Positions 25,158 to 33,186 of a DNA stretch of 64,000 nucleotides are shown here, one piece after another. Each line of letters begins with the position of its first letter. The first letter of the stretch is position 1. This DNA comes from Streptomyces sp. ISL-94 (GTDB lineage Bacteria; Actinomycetota; Actinomycetes; Streptomycetales; Streptomycetaceae). The DNA lies in assembly GCF_018614075.1 (NCBI RefSeq), contig NZ_JAGGOZ010000015.1, forward strand, positions 1-64,000, read 5' to 3'. Position numbers and translations under genes: made by a program. The notes below the pieces were generated by a model that was given only the letters and a program-made list of their open reading frames with translations, ran no database searches and had not been told where the DNA came from.

Positions 25158-26561
25158 CTACGCGGCAGTCACCAGCTGCCGCCGGGCAGCCGGTACGAAG
25201 GCCACCCCGCGCCGGTTCACCCGCACCCGGAGGTTGCCCACCCGGGCCAGGACCACCGCGATGGCGACCCCGGCGGCCAGGGAGACCACGCCGCCCGCGG
25301 CCATGCCGATCCGCGCGCCGTACGTGTCCGTGATCCAGCCCATCAGCGGGGCACCCAGCGGGGTACCGCCGGTGAAGACCATCATGAACAGCGCCATGAC
25401 CCGCCCCCGCATCTCGGGGTCGGTCGCCATCTGCACGCTGGAGTTGGCCGTGACGTTGACCGTCAGGCCGAAGATCCCGATCGGCACCAGCAGCGCCGCG
25501 AACAGCCAGAAGCCGGGCGCGAGGGCGGTCACGAGCAGCAGCACCGAGAACAGCACGGCCGCCGCCACCAGCAGCCGCAGGCGGGACAGTCCGCGCCGGG
25601 CCGCGAGCAGGGCGCCCGCCAGGGAGCCGGCCGCGATCAGGGTGTTGAAGAGCCCGTAGGTGCCCGCGTCCCCGTGGAACACGTCGCTCACGAACGCCGA
25701 CAGCCAGATCGGGAAGTTGAACCCGAAGGTCCCGATGAAGCCGACCAGCACGATCGGCCAGACCAGCTCCGGCCGGCCGGCGACGTAGCGCAGGCCCTCG
25801 CGCAGCTGTCCCTTGGCCCGCGGCTGCGGCTCGACCGGGTGCAGCTCGTGCGCCCGCATCAGCAGCAGGCCGGCGATGGGCGCCGCGAAGGACAGCCCGT
25901 TCAGCAGGAAGGCCCAGCCGGAGCCGACGGCGGTGATCAGCACACCGGCGATCGCCGGGCCGACCAGCCGCGCGGACTGGAAGTTGGCCGAGTTCAGGCT
26001 GACGGCGTTGGCGACCTGGTCCTTGCCGACCATCTCGGAGACGAAGGTCTGCCGGGCCGGGTTGTCCACGACGGTGACCAGGCCGAGCAGGAAGGCGGCG
26101 AGGTAGACGTGCCAGACCTGGACGTGTCCCGCCAGGGTGAGCACGGCCAGTGCGACGCCCGTCAGGCCCATCGCGCTCTGGGTGGCGATCAGCAGCGGCC
26201 GCTTGGGCAGCCGGTCGGCGAGTACGCCTCCGTAGAGGCCGAACAGCAGCATCGGCAGGAACTGCAGCGCGATGGTGATGCCGACCGCGGAGGCGGAGCC
26301 GGTCAGGGAGAGGACCAGCCAGTCCTGGGCGATGCGCTGCATCCAGGTCCCGGTGTTCGAGACGACCTGGCCGGTCGCGAAGAGCCGGTAGTTCCGGATC
26401 TTCAGCGAGCTGAACATCGAGTTCTTGCCCGCGGATCCAGCGGATCCAGCGGATCCAGCGGATCCAGCGGTTGCAGCGGTTGCAGCGGTTGCGGCGGATG
26501 CCGCGGTAGTGGTGGTGGATGTGTGGCCGGGTGCGGAGTCTGCTCCGGTTCCCGTACTCAA
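25158..26561 (-). CDS. MFS efflux transporter (EntS/MFS_3-like)
   Basis: A 467-residue 12-helix exporter. A low-complexity Ala/Ser/Thr/Gly N terminus of ~57 residues, encoded by a 9-base tandem repeat, precedes SLKIRNYRLFATGQVVSNTG and TWMQRIAQDWLVLSLTGSAS, which are diagnostic of the enterobactin-exporter-like MFS_3 group. The loop signature GGVLADRLPKRPLL follows, then PARQTFVSEMVGKDQVANA. Start taken at TTG 26561 with AGGAGG nine bases before. It is 26 bases downstream of the marR gene on the same strand, so MarR presumably controls it. Likely exports drugs or small natural products. Confidence 0.87.
   Translation of the reverse strand: MSTGTGADSAPGHTSTTTTAASAATAATAATAGSAGSAGSAGSAGKNSMFSSLKIRNYRLFATGQVVSNTGTWMQRIAQDWLVLSLTGSASAVGITIALQFLPMLLFGLYGGVLADRLPKRPLLIATQSAMGLTGVALAVLTLAGHVQVWHVYLAAFLLGLVTVVDNPARQTFVSEMVGKDQVANAVSLNSANFQSARLVGPAIAGVLITAVGSGWAFLLNGLSFAAPIAGLLLMRAHELHPVEPQPRAKGQLREGLRYVAGRPELVWPIVLVGFIGTFGFNFPIWLSAFVSDVFHGDAGTYGLFNTLIAAGSLAGALLAARRGLSRLRLLVAAAVLFSVLLLVTALAPGFWLFAALLVPIGIFGLTVNVTANSSVQMATDPEMRGRVMALFMMVFTGGTPLGAPLMGWITDTYGARIGMAAGGVVSLAAGVAIAVVLARVGNLRVRVNRRGVAFVPAARRQLVTAA
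26431..26493. repeat. 9-bp tandem repeat in MFS N terminus
   Basis: Seven 9-base units: four of GCGGATCCA, then two of GCGGTTGCA and one GCGGTTGCG, read on the minus strand as (Gly-Ser-Ala)n and (Ala-Thr-Ala)n. Since the unit is a multiple of three, copy-number changes would lengthen or shorten the N-terminal tail without a frameshift. Confidence 0.8.
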
Positions 26562-26587
26562 AAGCGTTCGCCTCCTGGCGTCGTTCC

Positions 26588-27025
26588 TTACAAGTGCGCG
26601 AGCTTCTCCAGGACGGGCGCGGCGTCGCGCAGCTTGGCCCACTCGTCCTCGGTCAGCTCGGCCGCGAGCCCGGCCAGGAAGGCATTGCGCTTGCGGCGGC
26701 TCTCTTCGAGCATCGCCTCGGCTGTCTCCGTCTGGCGGACCACCTTCTGGCGGCGGTCGTCGGGGTGCGGCTCCAGCGTGACCAATCCCTTGGCCTCCAG
26801 CAGCGCGACGATGCGTGTCATCGACGGCGGCTGGACGTGCTCCCGGCGGGCCAGCTCGCCGGGCGTGGCCTGGCCGCAGCGGGCGAGGGTGCCGAGGACC
26901 GACATCTCGGTCGGGCTCAGCGACTCGTCGACGCGCTGGTGCTTCAGGCGCCGGCCCAGTCGCATGACGGCGGAGCGGAGATCGTTCACGGCGGCAGCGT
27001 CGTCGCCATGGGAGAGGTCATGCAT
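26588..27025 (-). CDS. MarR-family transcriptional regulator
   Basis: A 145-residue winged-helix regulator. The recognition region reads LSPTEMSVLGTLARCG, ATPGELARREHVQPPSMTRI and the wing LEPHPDDRRQKVVRQTETAE, with the DxR/DDRR wing motif of MarR proteins. ATG 27025 is chosen (MHDLSHGDD); upstream codons lie in the operator. It precedes an MFS exporter, a common drug-responsive arrangement in which ligand binding lifts repression of both genes. The inverted repeat at 27031-27050 is the likely operator. Confidence 0.92.
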   Translation of the reverse strand: MHDLSHGDDAAAVNDLRSAVMRLGRRLKHQRVDESLSPTEMSVLGTLARCGQATPGELARREHVQPPSMTRIVALLEAKGLVTLEPHPDDRRQKVVRQTETAEAMLEESRRKRNAFLAGLAAELTEDEWAKLRDAAPVLEKLAHL

Positions 27026-27030
27026 GTCTT

Positions 27031-27050
27031 TAGAATAACTCATTACTCTA
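27031..27050. promoter_or_regulatory. Probable MarR operator
   Basis: TAGAATAA and TTACTCTA form 8-base arms with one mismatch and a four-base spacer, five bases before the marR start, in a short AT-rich patch unlike its surroundings. Position and symmetry fit an autoregulated MarR site. Confidence 0.6.
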
Positions 27051-27158
27051 GCTAAGGAAAACGCGTTAAAGGGGGCCACGGGTCGGCGTCACTCGTACGG
27101 GTGAGTTGGGCGCGAAAAGCGACACGCGTCCACACCGTCTGCCCCGACTCTTTCCGAC

Positions 27159-27341
27159 ATGGGGACACATGTGCTGAGCATGCGCATAGACGGGGAGCTC
27201 CTCGACAGGCTCCGGACTCATGCCGCCAAACGCGGAATGAGCGTCCAGGACTATGTGGTCCGGACGCTCATTCGCGATGACTTCGACGAGCGCTTCAAGG
27301 CGGCCGTCGACGAGACGGAGAAGTTCTACGGGCTGACGTAA
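27159..27341 (+). CDS. Small ribbon-helix-helix-like DNA-binding protein
   Basis: A 60-residue protein with the RHH layout: a beta-strand (LSMRIDGELL), helix A (DRLRTHAAKRG), a turn, and helix B (SVQDYVVRTLIRDDF), then a helical tail. Such proteins bind DNA as dimers and often act as antitoxins or repressors. No toxin-like partner is adjacent. ATG 27159 is used; a GTG at 27171 has a better spaced GGGGA site and would remove four residues. Confidence 0.7.
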   Translation: MGTHVLSMRIDGELLDRLRTHAAKRGMSVQDYVVRTLIRDDFDERFKAAVDETEKFYGLT

Positions 27342-27381
27342 GCCCGCGAGGTGCGTGCCCGCGCGGCGGCGGCGCGGGTTC

Positions 27382-28842
27382 CTACGTGAGGCCGAGGGCC
27401 GGCATCGCGTAGTAGAAGACGAACACCGCCGACACGATGTACATGGCCACCGGGACCTCGCGTCCCCGGCCGGTCGCCAGGCGCAGCGCGCAGAAGCTCA
27501 CGAAGCCGATGCCGATGCCGTTGGTGATCGAGTAGGTGAAGGGCATCATCACCATGGCCAGGAAGGCCGGGACGGCGATGGTGAAGTCGCTCCAGTCGAT
27601 GTCCTTGACCGAGCCCGCCAGGATCAGGAAGCCGACCGCCACCAGGGCGGGGGTGGCCGCCTGGGACGGGACCACGGTGGCGAGCGGGGTCAGGAACAGC
27701 GCCACGGCGAAGAGGCCGCCCGTCACGACGTTCGCCAGGCCGGTGCGGGCGCCCTCGCCGACCCCTGCCGTGGACTCCACGAAGCAGGTGGTGGCCGAGG
27801 AGGAGGTCGCGCCGCCCGAGGCGACGGCCAGGCCGTCGACCAGCAGGACCCGGTTGATCCCGGGGAATTCGCCGGTCTTCTTGTCGATCAGCTTCGCCTC
27901 GTCACCGACACCCAGGATCGTGCCCATGGCGTCGAAGAAGCAGGACAGCAGCACGGTGAAGACGAAGAGGACGCCGGTCAGCATCCCCACCTTCCCGAAG
28001 CCGCCGAACAGGCTGACCTGGCCGACGAGCCCGAAGTCGGGCGCGGCCACCGGGTTGCCGGGCCACTCGGGGACGGTCAGGCCCCAGGCGGTGGCGGGCA
28101 GCTGCGTGATCAGCTGGACGGCGACCGCGATGACGGTCATCACCACGATGGAGATCAGGATCGCGCCCGGCGTCTTGCGGATCAGCAGGGCGAGGGTCAG
28201 CAGCACGCCGACGACGAAGATCAGTACGGGCCAGCCGAGCAGGTGGCCCCCCGTGCCGAGCTGGAGCGGGACGGTGGTGTGCGCGAGGTCGGGGATGCGG
28301 GTGACGAAGCCCGAGTCCACCAGGCCGATCAGCATGATGAACAGGCCGATGCCGATGGCGATGCCCTTGCGCAGGCCGAGCGGGACGGCGTTCATGACCC
28401 GCTCGCGCAGACCGGTGGCGACCAGCAGCATCACGACGAAGCCGGCCAGGACCACCATGCCCATGGCGTCGGCCCAGCTCATGCGGGGGGCGAGCTGGAG
28501 AGCGACGACGGTGTTGACGCCGAGGCCGGCGGCGAGCGCGATCGGGACGTTGCCGATGACACCCATGAGGAGGGTGGAGAAGGCGGCCGTCAGGACGGTC
28601 GCGGTGACGAGCTGGCCGCCGTCGAGCTGGTGCCCGTACATGTCCTTCGCGCTGCCGAGGATGATCGGGTTCAGCACGATGATGTAGGCCATCGCGAAGA
28701 AGGTCGCGAAGCCGCCGCGGACCTCGCGGGCGATGGTCGAGCCGCGCTCGGAGATCTTGAAGTAGCGGTCCAGTCCTCCGGAGGCTTCCTTGGGGGAAGG
28801 GTCCGGGAGGGTGGGCGTGGAGGCGGGGGCCGGAGTGCTCAT
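27382..28842 (-). CDS. NCS2/AzgA-type purine permease
   Basis: A 486-residue permease with about 12-14 membrane helices. Features of the AzgA-like branch are present: LDRYFKISERGSTIAREVRG at the N terminus, FATFFAMAYIIVLNPIILG, LAAGLGVNTVVA near residue 110, FFDAMGTILGVGDEA near residue 330 and ATSSSATTCFVESTAGVGEG near residue 370. These carriers take up adenine, guanine or hypoxanthine with protons. Start at ATG 28842. It stands alone; no purine riboswitch was recognised in the 127 bases upstream. Confidence 0.93.
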   Translation of the reverse strand: MSTPAPASTPTLPDPSPKEASGGLDRYFKISERGSTIAREVRGGFATFFAMAYIIVLNPIILGSAKDMYGHQLDGGQLVTATVLTAAFSTLLMGVIGNVPIALAAGLGVNTVVALQLAPRMSWADAMGMVVLAGFVVMLLVATGLRERVMNAVPLGLRKGIAIGIGLFIMLIGLVDSGFVTRIPDLAHTTVPLQLGTGGHLLGWPVLIFVVGVLLTLALLIRKTPGAILISIVVMTVIAVAVQLITQLPATAWGLTVPEWPGNPVAAPDFGLVGQVSLFGGFGKVGMLTGVLFVFTVLLSCFFDAMGTILGVGDEAKLIDKKTGEFPGINRVLLVDGLAVASGGATSSSATTCFVESTAGVGEGARTGLANVVTGGLFAVALFLTPLATVVPSQAATPALVAVGFLILAGSVKDIDWSDFTIAVPAFLAMVMMPFTYSITNGIGIGFVSFCALRLATGRGREVPVAMYIVSAVFVFYYAMPALGLT

Positions 28843-28969
28843 ACGGTCCTCATTGGGTGGTTCATACGAAGAAAAGGGCCTCGCCCAAGTCGTTTCAGTA
28901 TGAACACATGAACGAAAGGGCGTCCATCTCCGCGCGTAGACCTGGGAACCGCGCACCTAGACTTGGGGC

Positions 28970-29347
28970 ATGGCCAAATGGACCCCCAAGCACGAGGCGC
29001 CCGAGCCCCTGGAGGGCCCGATCGTCGCCACCGTCACCGGCGGCACGATCCTGTGGTTCGCCCTGTTCGTGGTCCAGCTTCCCTTCTACGGCTGGTTCGC
29101 CGACCGGGACCTGCTGTGGTGGGTCTGGACCTGCGCGGCCGGCGGCTTCCTCGGCCTGATCGGCATCTGGTACGTCCGCGGGCGCGACGCGGCCCTCAAG
29201 CGGCATGCGGCGGAGGCCAACGCCGAGGCCAACGCCGAGGCCGGGGCCGGGGCCGGGGCCGGGGCCGGGGCCGGGGCCGGCGCCGGGGTCGATGCCGATG
29301 CCGATGCCGATGCCGAAGCCCGAGCGGCGCAGCCGGACCAGCCCTAG
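28970..29347 (+). CDS. DUF2530 membrane protein with low-complexity tail
   Basis: A 125-residue protein. Residues 1-78 are a two-helix DUF2530 membrane domain (TVTGGTILWFALFVVQLPFY and LLWWVWTCAAGGFLGLIGIW then YVRGRD). The rest is a repeat tail: (Ala-Glu/Asn), then (Ala-Gly)n, then (Asp-Ala)n, encoded by hexanucleotide tandem repeats. The tail is not part of the family and probably has no defined structure. Function unknown. Confidence 0.82.
   Translation: MAKWTPKHEAPEPLEGPIVATVTGGTILWFALFVVQLPFYGWFADRDLLWWVWTCAAGGFLGLIGIWYVRGRDAALKRHAAEANAEANAEAGAGAGAGAGAGAGAGVDADADADAEARAAQPDQP
29236..29320. repeat. GGGGCC hexanucleotide repeat in DUF2530 gene
   Basis: About eight consecutive GGGGCC units from about 29241 to 29288, followed by four GATGCC units to about 29314. 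They are in frame and encode the (Ala-Gly) and (Asp-Ala) tail of the DUF2530 protein. Such G-rich hexamer runs are prone to slippage and may form G-quadruplexes. Confidence 0.85.
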
Positions 29348-29472
29348 CCTCAGCCGACGGGGCCGGCTTTGCGCGGGAGCTCCCTACCAGGGGACGATCC
29401 GGGTCATCCCGAACTCGGATCTTCCGACTTTTCGGCGGGTGAAGCCCCGGAACGCCCTTTACCGTCGAAAGC

Positions 29473-32010
29473 ATGACGCAGCGGGCGAGGATCGACCACG
29501 ACGGGCCAGAGCCGCCCGGCACCGGCACCGGCACCGGCACCGGCACCGGCACCGGCACCGGTAGCGGCACCGGTAGCGGCACCGGAACCGACACCGACTC
29601 CGGCGCCGCCATCGACGCAGGGGCCGAGCTGGATCCGGTGCACCCGGTGAAACCGCCGGCCCCGCTGTTCAAGCCGGGTGGCCTGACCACCGCCGAGGTC
29701 GCCGAGCGCGTCGCGCGCGGCGACGTCAACGACGTCCCCGTCCGCAGCAGCCGCTCCACCGCCGACATCGTCCGCGCCAACGTCTTCACCCGCTTCAACG
29801 CCATCATCGGCATCCTCTGGGTGATCATGCTCTTCGTCGCGCCGATCCAGGACAGCCTCTTCGGCTTCGTGATCATCGCGAACACCGGCATCGGCATCAT
29901 CCAGGAACTGCGCGCCAAGAAGACCCTCGACGGCCTCGCCGTCATCGGCGAGGCCAAACCCAGCGTCCGCCGCGACGGCCGCACCGCCGAGATCTCCACC
30001 TCCGAGATCGTCCTCGGCGACGTCATCGAACTGGGACCGGGCGACAAGGTCGTCGTCGACGGCTCCGTCGGCGAGGCCGACGGCCTGGAGATCGACGAGT
30101 CCCTGCTCACCGGCGAGGCGGACCCCGTCCTGAAGAAGCCCGGCGACCAGGTCATGTCCGGCTCCTTCGTGGTCGCCGGCGGCGGCGCGTTCACCGCCAC
30201 CAAGGTCGGCCGCGCGGCCTACGCCGCACAGTTGGCGGAAGAGGCCTCCCGCTTCACGCTCGTCCACTCCGAGTTGCGCTCCGGCATCTCCACCATCCTC
30301 AAGTACGTCACCTGGATGATGATCCCGACCTCCATCGGCCTCGTCATCAGCCAGCTGGTCGTCAAGGACTCCAACCTCAAGGACTCCCTCGCCCGCACCG
30401 TCGGCGGCATCGTGCCGATGATCCCCGAGGGCCTCGTCCTCCTCACCTCCGTGGCCTTCGCGATCGGCGTCATCCGCCTCGGCCGCAAGCAGTGCCTGGT
30501 CCAGGAACTCCCCGCCATCGAGGGCCTCGCCCGCGTCGACGTCGTCTGTCTCGACAAGACGGGCACCCTCACCGAGGGCGGCATGGATGTCACCGAGCTG
30601 CGTCCGCTCGGAGGCGCGGAAGCCTCGTACGTCGAGAGGGTGCTCGGCGCCCTCGGGGAGTCCGACCCGCGCCCCAACGCGAGCCTCCAGGCGATCATCG
30701 ACGCCTATCCCGACAGCGCGGAGTGGCGCTGCACCGAGTCGCTGCCCTTCTCCTCCGCCCGCAAGTACAGCGGCGCCAGCTTCAGCGAGGGCGACGGCGA
30801 GAACAACACCTGGCTGCTCGGCGCCCCCGACGTCCTCCTCCCCGCCGGGGACCCGGCCCTGGAGGAGATCAACGACCTGAACGAGCAGGGCCTACGGGTC
30901 CTCCTGCTGGCCCGCTCCGCCCGCGAACTGGACGACGCGGCCGTCGCCACCGGCGTCCGGCCCACCGCCCTGGTCGTCCTGGAGCAGCGGCTGCGCGCCG
31001 ACGCCGCCGACACCCTGCGCTACTTCGAGGACCAGAACGTGAGGGCGAAGGTCATCTCCGGTGACAACGCGGTCTCCGTCGGCGCGGTCGCCGGCAAGCT
31101 GGGCCTGCCGGGCGCGGAGAACACCGTCGACGCCCGCAAGCTCCCCGCCGAACAGAGCGACATGGCGGGCGCCCTCGACGACAACTCCGTCTTCGGCCGC
31201 GTCACCCCGCGGCAGAAGCGGGACATGGTCGGAGCCCTCCAGTCCAAGGGCCACACGGTCGCGATGACCGGCGACGGCGTCAACGACGTGCTCGCCCTCA
31301 AGGACGCCGACATCGGCGTCTCGATGGGCTCCGGCTCGGAGGCCACCCGCGCCGTCGCCCAGATCGTCCTCCTCAACAACAGCTTCTCGACCCTCCCCTC
31401 GGTCGTCGCCGAGGGCCGCCGGGTCATCGGCAACATCACCCGGGTGGCCACCCTCTTCCTCACGAAGACGGTCTACTCGGTGCTGCTGGCCGTCCTGGTG
31501 GTCTGCTCTCAGGTCGAATACCCCTTCCTGCCCCGCCACCTGACCCTCCTCTCCACGCTCACCATCGGCATCCCGGCCTTCTTCCTCGCCCTGGCCCCGA
31601 ACAAGGAGCGCGCGAAGCCGCACTTCGTGAAACGGGTGATGCGCTACGCCATCCCCGGCGGCGTCATCGCGGCGACGGCCACCTTCATCACCTACCTGAT
31701 CGCCCGCGCCCACTACACCGGCCCCGACTCCCTCAAGGCCGAGACCAGCGCCGCCACCCTGGCCCTCTTCCTCACCTCGATGTGGGTCCTGGTGATCATC
31801 GCCCGCCCGTACACGTGGTGGCGCGTCGGCCTGGTCGGCGCCATGGCCGGCGCCTTCCTGATCGTCCTCGTGGTCCCCTGGCTCCAGGACTTCTTCCAGC
31901 TCAGGCTGGAGGGCGTCACGATGCCGTGGATCGCGGTCGCCATAGCTGCGGCCGCCGCGACCCTGATCGAGTTCACCTTCCGATGGGTGGACCACAAGTT
32001 CCCGGCGTAG
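29473..32010 (+). CDS. CtpE-like P-type cation-transporting ATPase
   Basis: An 845-residue P-type ATPase. The N-terminal ~50 residues are a (Gly-Thr)n tail from a hexamer repeat. The actuator loop reads ESLLTGEADPV (TGEA in place of the common TGES). The phosphorylation site DKTGTLT lies near residue 361, and the hinge MTGDGVNDVLALKDADIG near residue 598. About ten membrane helices are predicted, with no N-terminal metal-binding domain. The pattern resembles mycobacterial CtpE, reported to import calcium; ion specificity here is inferred. Start at ATG 29473, with CGAAAG upstream. Confidence 0.9.
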   Translation: MTQRARIDHDGPEPPGTGTGTGTGTGTGTGSGTGSGTGTDTDSGAAIDAGAELDPVHPVKPPAPLFKPGGLTTAEVAERVARGDVNDVPVRSSRSTADIVRANVFTRFNAIIGILWVIMLFVAPIQDSLFGFVIIANTGIGIIQELRAKKTLDGLAVIGEAKPSVRRDGRTAEISTSEIVLGDVIELGPGDKVVVDGSVGEADGLEIDESLLTGEADPVLKKPGDQVMSGSFVVAGGGAFTATKVGRAAYAAQLAEEASRFTLVHSELRSGISTILKYVTWMMIPTSIGLVISQLVVKDSNLKDSLARTVGGIVPMIPEGLVLLTSVAFAIGVIRLGRKQCLVQELPAIEGLARVDVVCLDKTGTLTEGGMDVTELRPLGGAEASYVERVLGALGESDPRPNASLQAIIDAYPDSAEWRCTESLPFSSARKYSGASFSEGDGENNTWLLGAPDVLLPAGDPALEEINDLNEQGLRVLLLARSARELDDAAVATGVRPTALVVLEQRLRADAADTLRYFEDQNVRAKVISGDNAVSVGAVAGKLGLPGAENTVDARKLPAEQSDMAGALDDNSVFGRVTPRQKRDMVGALQSKGHTVAMTGDGVNDVLALKDADIGVSMGSGSEATRAVAQIVLLNNSFSTLPSVVAEGRRVIGNITRVATLFLTKTVYSVLLAVLVVCSQVEYPFLPRHLTLLSTLTIGIPAFFLALAPNKERAKPHFVKRVMRYAIPGGVIAATATFITYLIARAHYTGPDSLKAETSAATLALFLTSMWVLVIIARPYTWWRVGLVGAMAGAFLIVLVVPWLQDFFQLRLEGVTMPWIAVAIAAAAATLIEFTFRWVDHKFPA
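29518..29600. repeat. GGCACC hexanucleotide repeat at 5' end of ATPase gene
   Basis: Around nine GGCACC/GGTAGC units, encoding (Gly-Thr/Ser)n, directly after the first 15 codons of the ATPase gene. In-frame expansion or loss would alter only a cytoplasmic tail. It is unrelated in sequence to the GGGGCC run 230 bases upstream. Confidence 0.85.
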
Positions 32011-32077
32011 CCGCTGAGCTGGCAGGTTCACCCTTGAGGGCATCGACAGACGACTCAGAGGAATCCATACTCGAATT

Positions 32078-32365
32078 ATGGGAACCAAAAAGGTCACGAT
32101 CACCTTGCCTGACGAGGTGATGGAGTACATCAAGGGGCATGTGGACGCCCGCGGCGTTTCCGCTTACGTGACAGCGGCTGTAGAGCACAAGGTCGCGATG
32201 GACAAGTTGTGCGGGCTGTCGGACTTCCTGGACGAGGAGTACGGGCCGCTTACCGACGAGGAGCTCCGCGCTGCGGACGCTCGCTTCGACGCCATGGACG
32301 CTTGGCACGCCGAACGCAGACACGAAGGCGAGGTGGACCCGCTCGCGGGGAAGGCGGCTGCATGA
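32078..32365 (+). CDS. CopG/RHH-type antitoxin-like protein
   Basis: A 95-residue protein: an N-terminal ribbon-helix-helix-like domain (KKVTITLPDEVMEYIKGHVD then GVSAYVTAAVEHKVA) and an acidic C-terminal tail (EEYGPLTDEELRAADARFDA) that would bind a toxin. It overlaps the next gene (ATGA), which encodes a PIN-domain protein; together they look like a VapBC-type toxin-antitoxin pair. The pair has lower GC than its neighbours, as expected for a mobile module. Confidence 0.85.
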   Translation: MGTKKVTITLPDEVMEYIKGHVDARGVSAYVTAAVEHKVAMDKLCGLSDFLDEEYGPLTDEELRAADARFDAMDAWHAERRHEGEVDPLAGKAAA

Positions 32366-32805
32366 CTCCGCGAACCCCGCCAGGTCCGATTCCGAGGCCG
32401 CGGACTCTCGTGCTCGATTGTGAGGCGCTGTCCCTGGCTGTTCGCGGCGACCACGACGTGCGGGCAATGATCAGGCGGTCGCCCAACCGCCACATGCGAG
32501 TGGTCACCTCGTCGCTCACGACGCTGGAGGCATGGGACCCGAGGGCCGGTGTTCGTCAGGAGGCATGGGACTGGGCTTTGTCGAGCGTGGACATCGTTCA
32601 CCCTAACGACGAGATCATCGGGGTGGCCCGCTCCCTTCTGAAGAAAGCGGGCCTGCACGGCCACAAATACGCGATCGATGCCGTATTGGCAGCCACCGCT
32701 TTCGTCGCCTCGCGGCGAGGCAACATGGTGAATGTCCTTACCTCTGATGTGGACGACATGAAGCGCCTCCTTGGCGCGCACCCCATCAGCATCGAACCCG
32801 TCTAG
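32362..32805 (+). CDS. PIN-domain ribonuclease toxin-like protein
   Basis: A 147-residue PIN-fold protein. The acidic cluster that binds metal in VapC-type RNases is visible: Asp in TLVLDCEALS near residue 19, Glu in TTLEAW near 54, Asp in YAIDAVLAATA near 108, and Asp in LTSDVDDM near 128. Start codon overlaps the antitoxin stop. Its own stop codon TAG is part of the CTAG at which the element starting at 32802 is inserted, so the protein has stayed intact. RNase activity is inferred from the family. Confidence 0.85.
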   Translation: MTPRTPPGPIPRPRTLVLDCEALSLAVRGDHDVRAMIRRSPNRHMRVVTSSLTTLEAWDPRAGVRQEAWDWALSSVDIVHPNDEIIGVARSLLKKAGLHGHKYAIDAVLAATAFVASRRGNMVNVLTSDVDDMKRLLGAHPISIEPV

Positions 32806-32859
32806 GCCGTGTTTTAGAACTGGCTGTCGGATCTCGCCTTATGCCGTGATGATCACGGT

Positions 32860-33119
32860 GTGGGGCGAGGGGATCTTTCTGACGAGCAGTGGTCGGTGTT
32901 GGAGTCGTTGTTGCCGGTGGCGGGACGGGGCGCAAGCGGCGCGGGAACTTGGGCGGCCGGCCGCCGGCCTTCGGCCGGGAGGACTACAAGGCCCGGCATG
33001 CGGTCGAGTGCGGGATCAGCCGGCTCAAGCAGCACCGGGCGGTGGCCACTCGTTATGACAAACTCGCCGTCCGCCTCGAGGCCGCCGTTCAAATCGCGGC
33101 GATCCACCAGTGGCTTTGA
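32860..33119 (+). pseudogene. IS5-family transposase remnant with internal deletion
   Basis: The N terminus of an IS5-type transposase ([20 protein letters not shown]) starts at GTG 32860, then within about 25 codons the reading jumps to another frame that encodes the typical C terminus ([39 protein letters not shown] and [10 protein letters not shown]). Intact proteins are about 270-290 residues; the central part with the first two DDE acidic residues is gone. Glu in HAVECGI, the last catalytic residue, is retained. Non-functional. Confidence 0.88.
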
Positions 33120-33186
33120 ACCACCGGCCATCGGCCCGGCCGTGCCATGCTGGCCACCGGTATTCAGCAGCTCTCAGGGGGAAACG

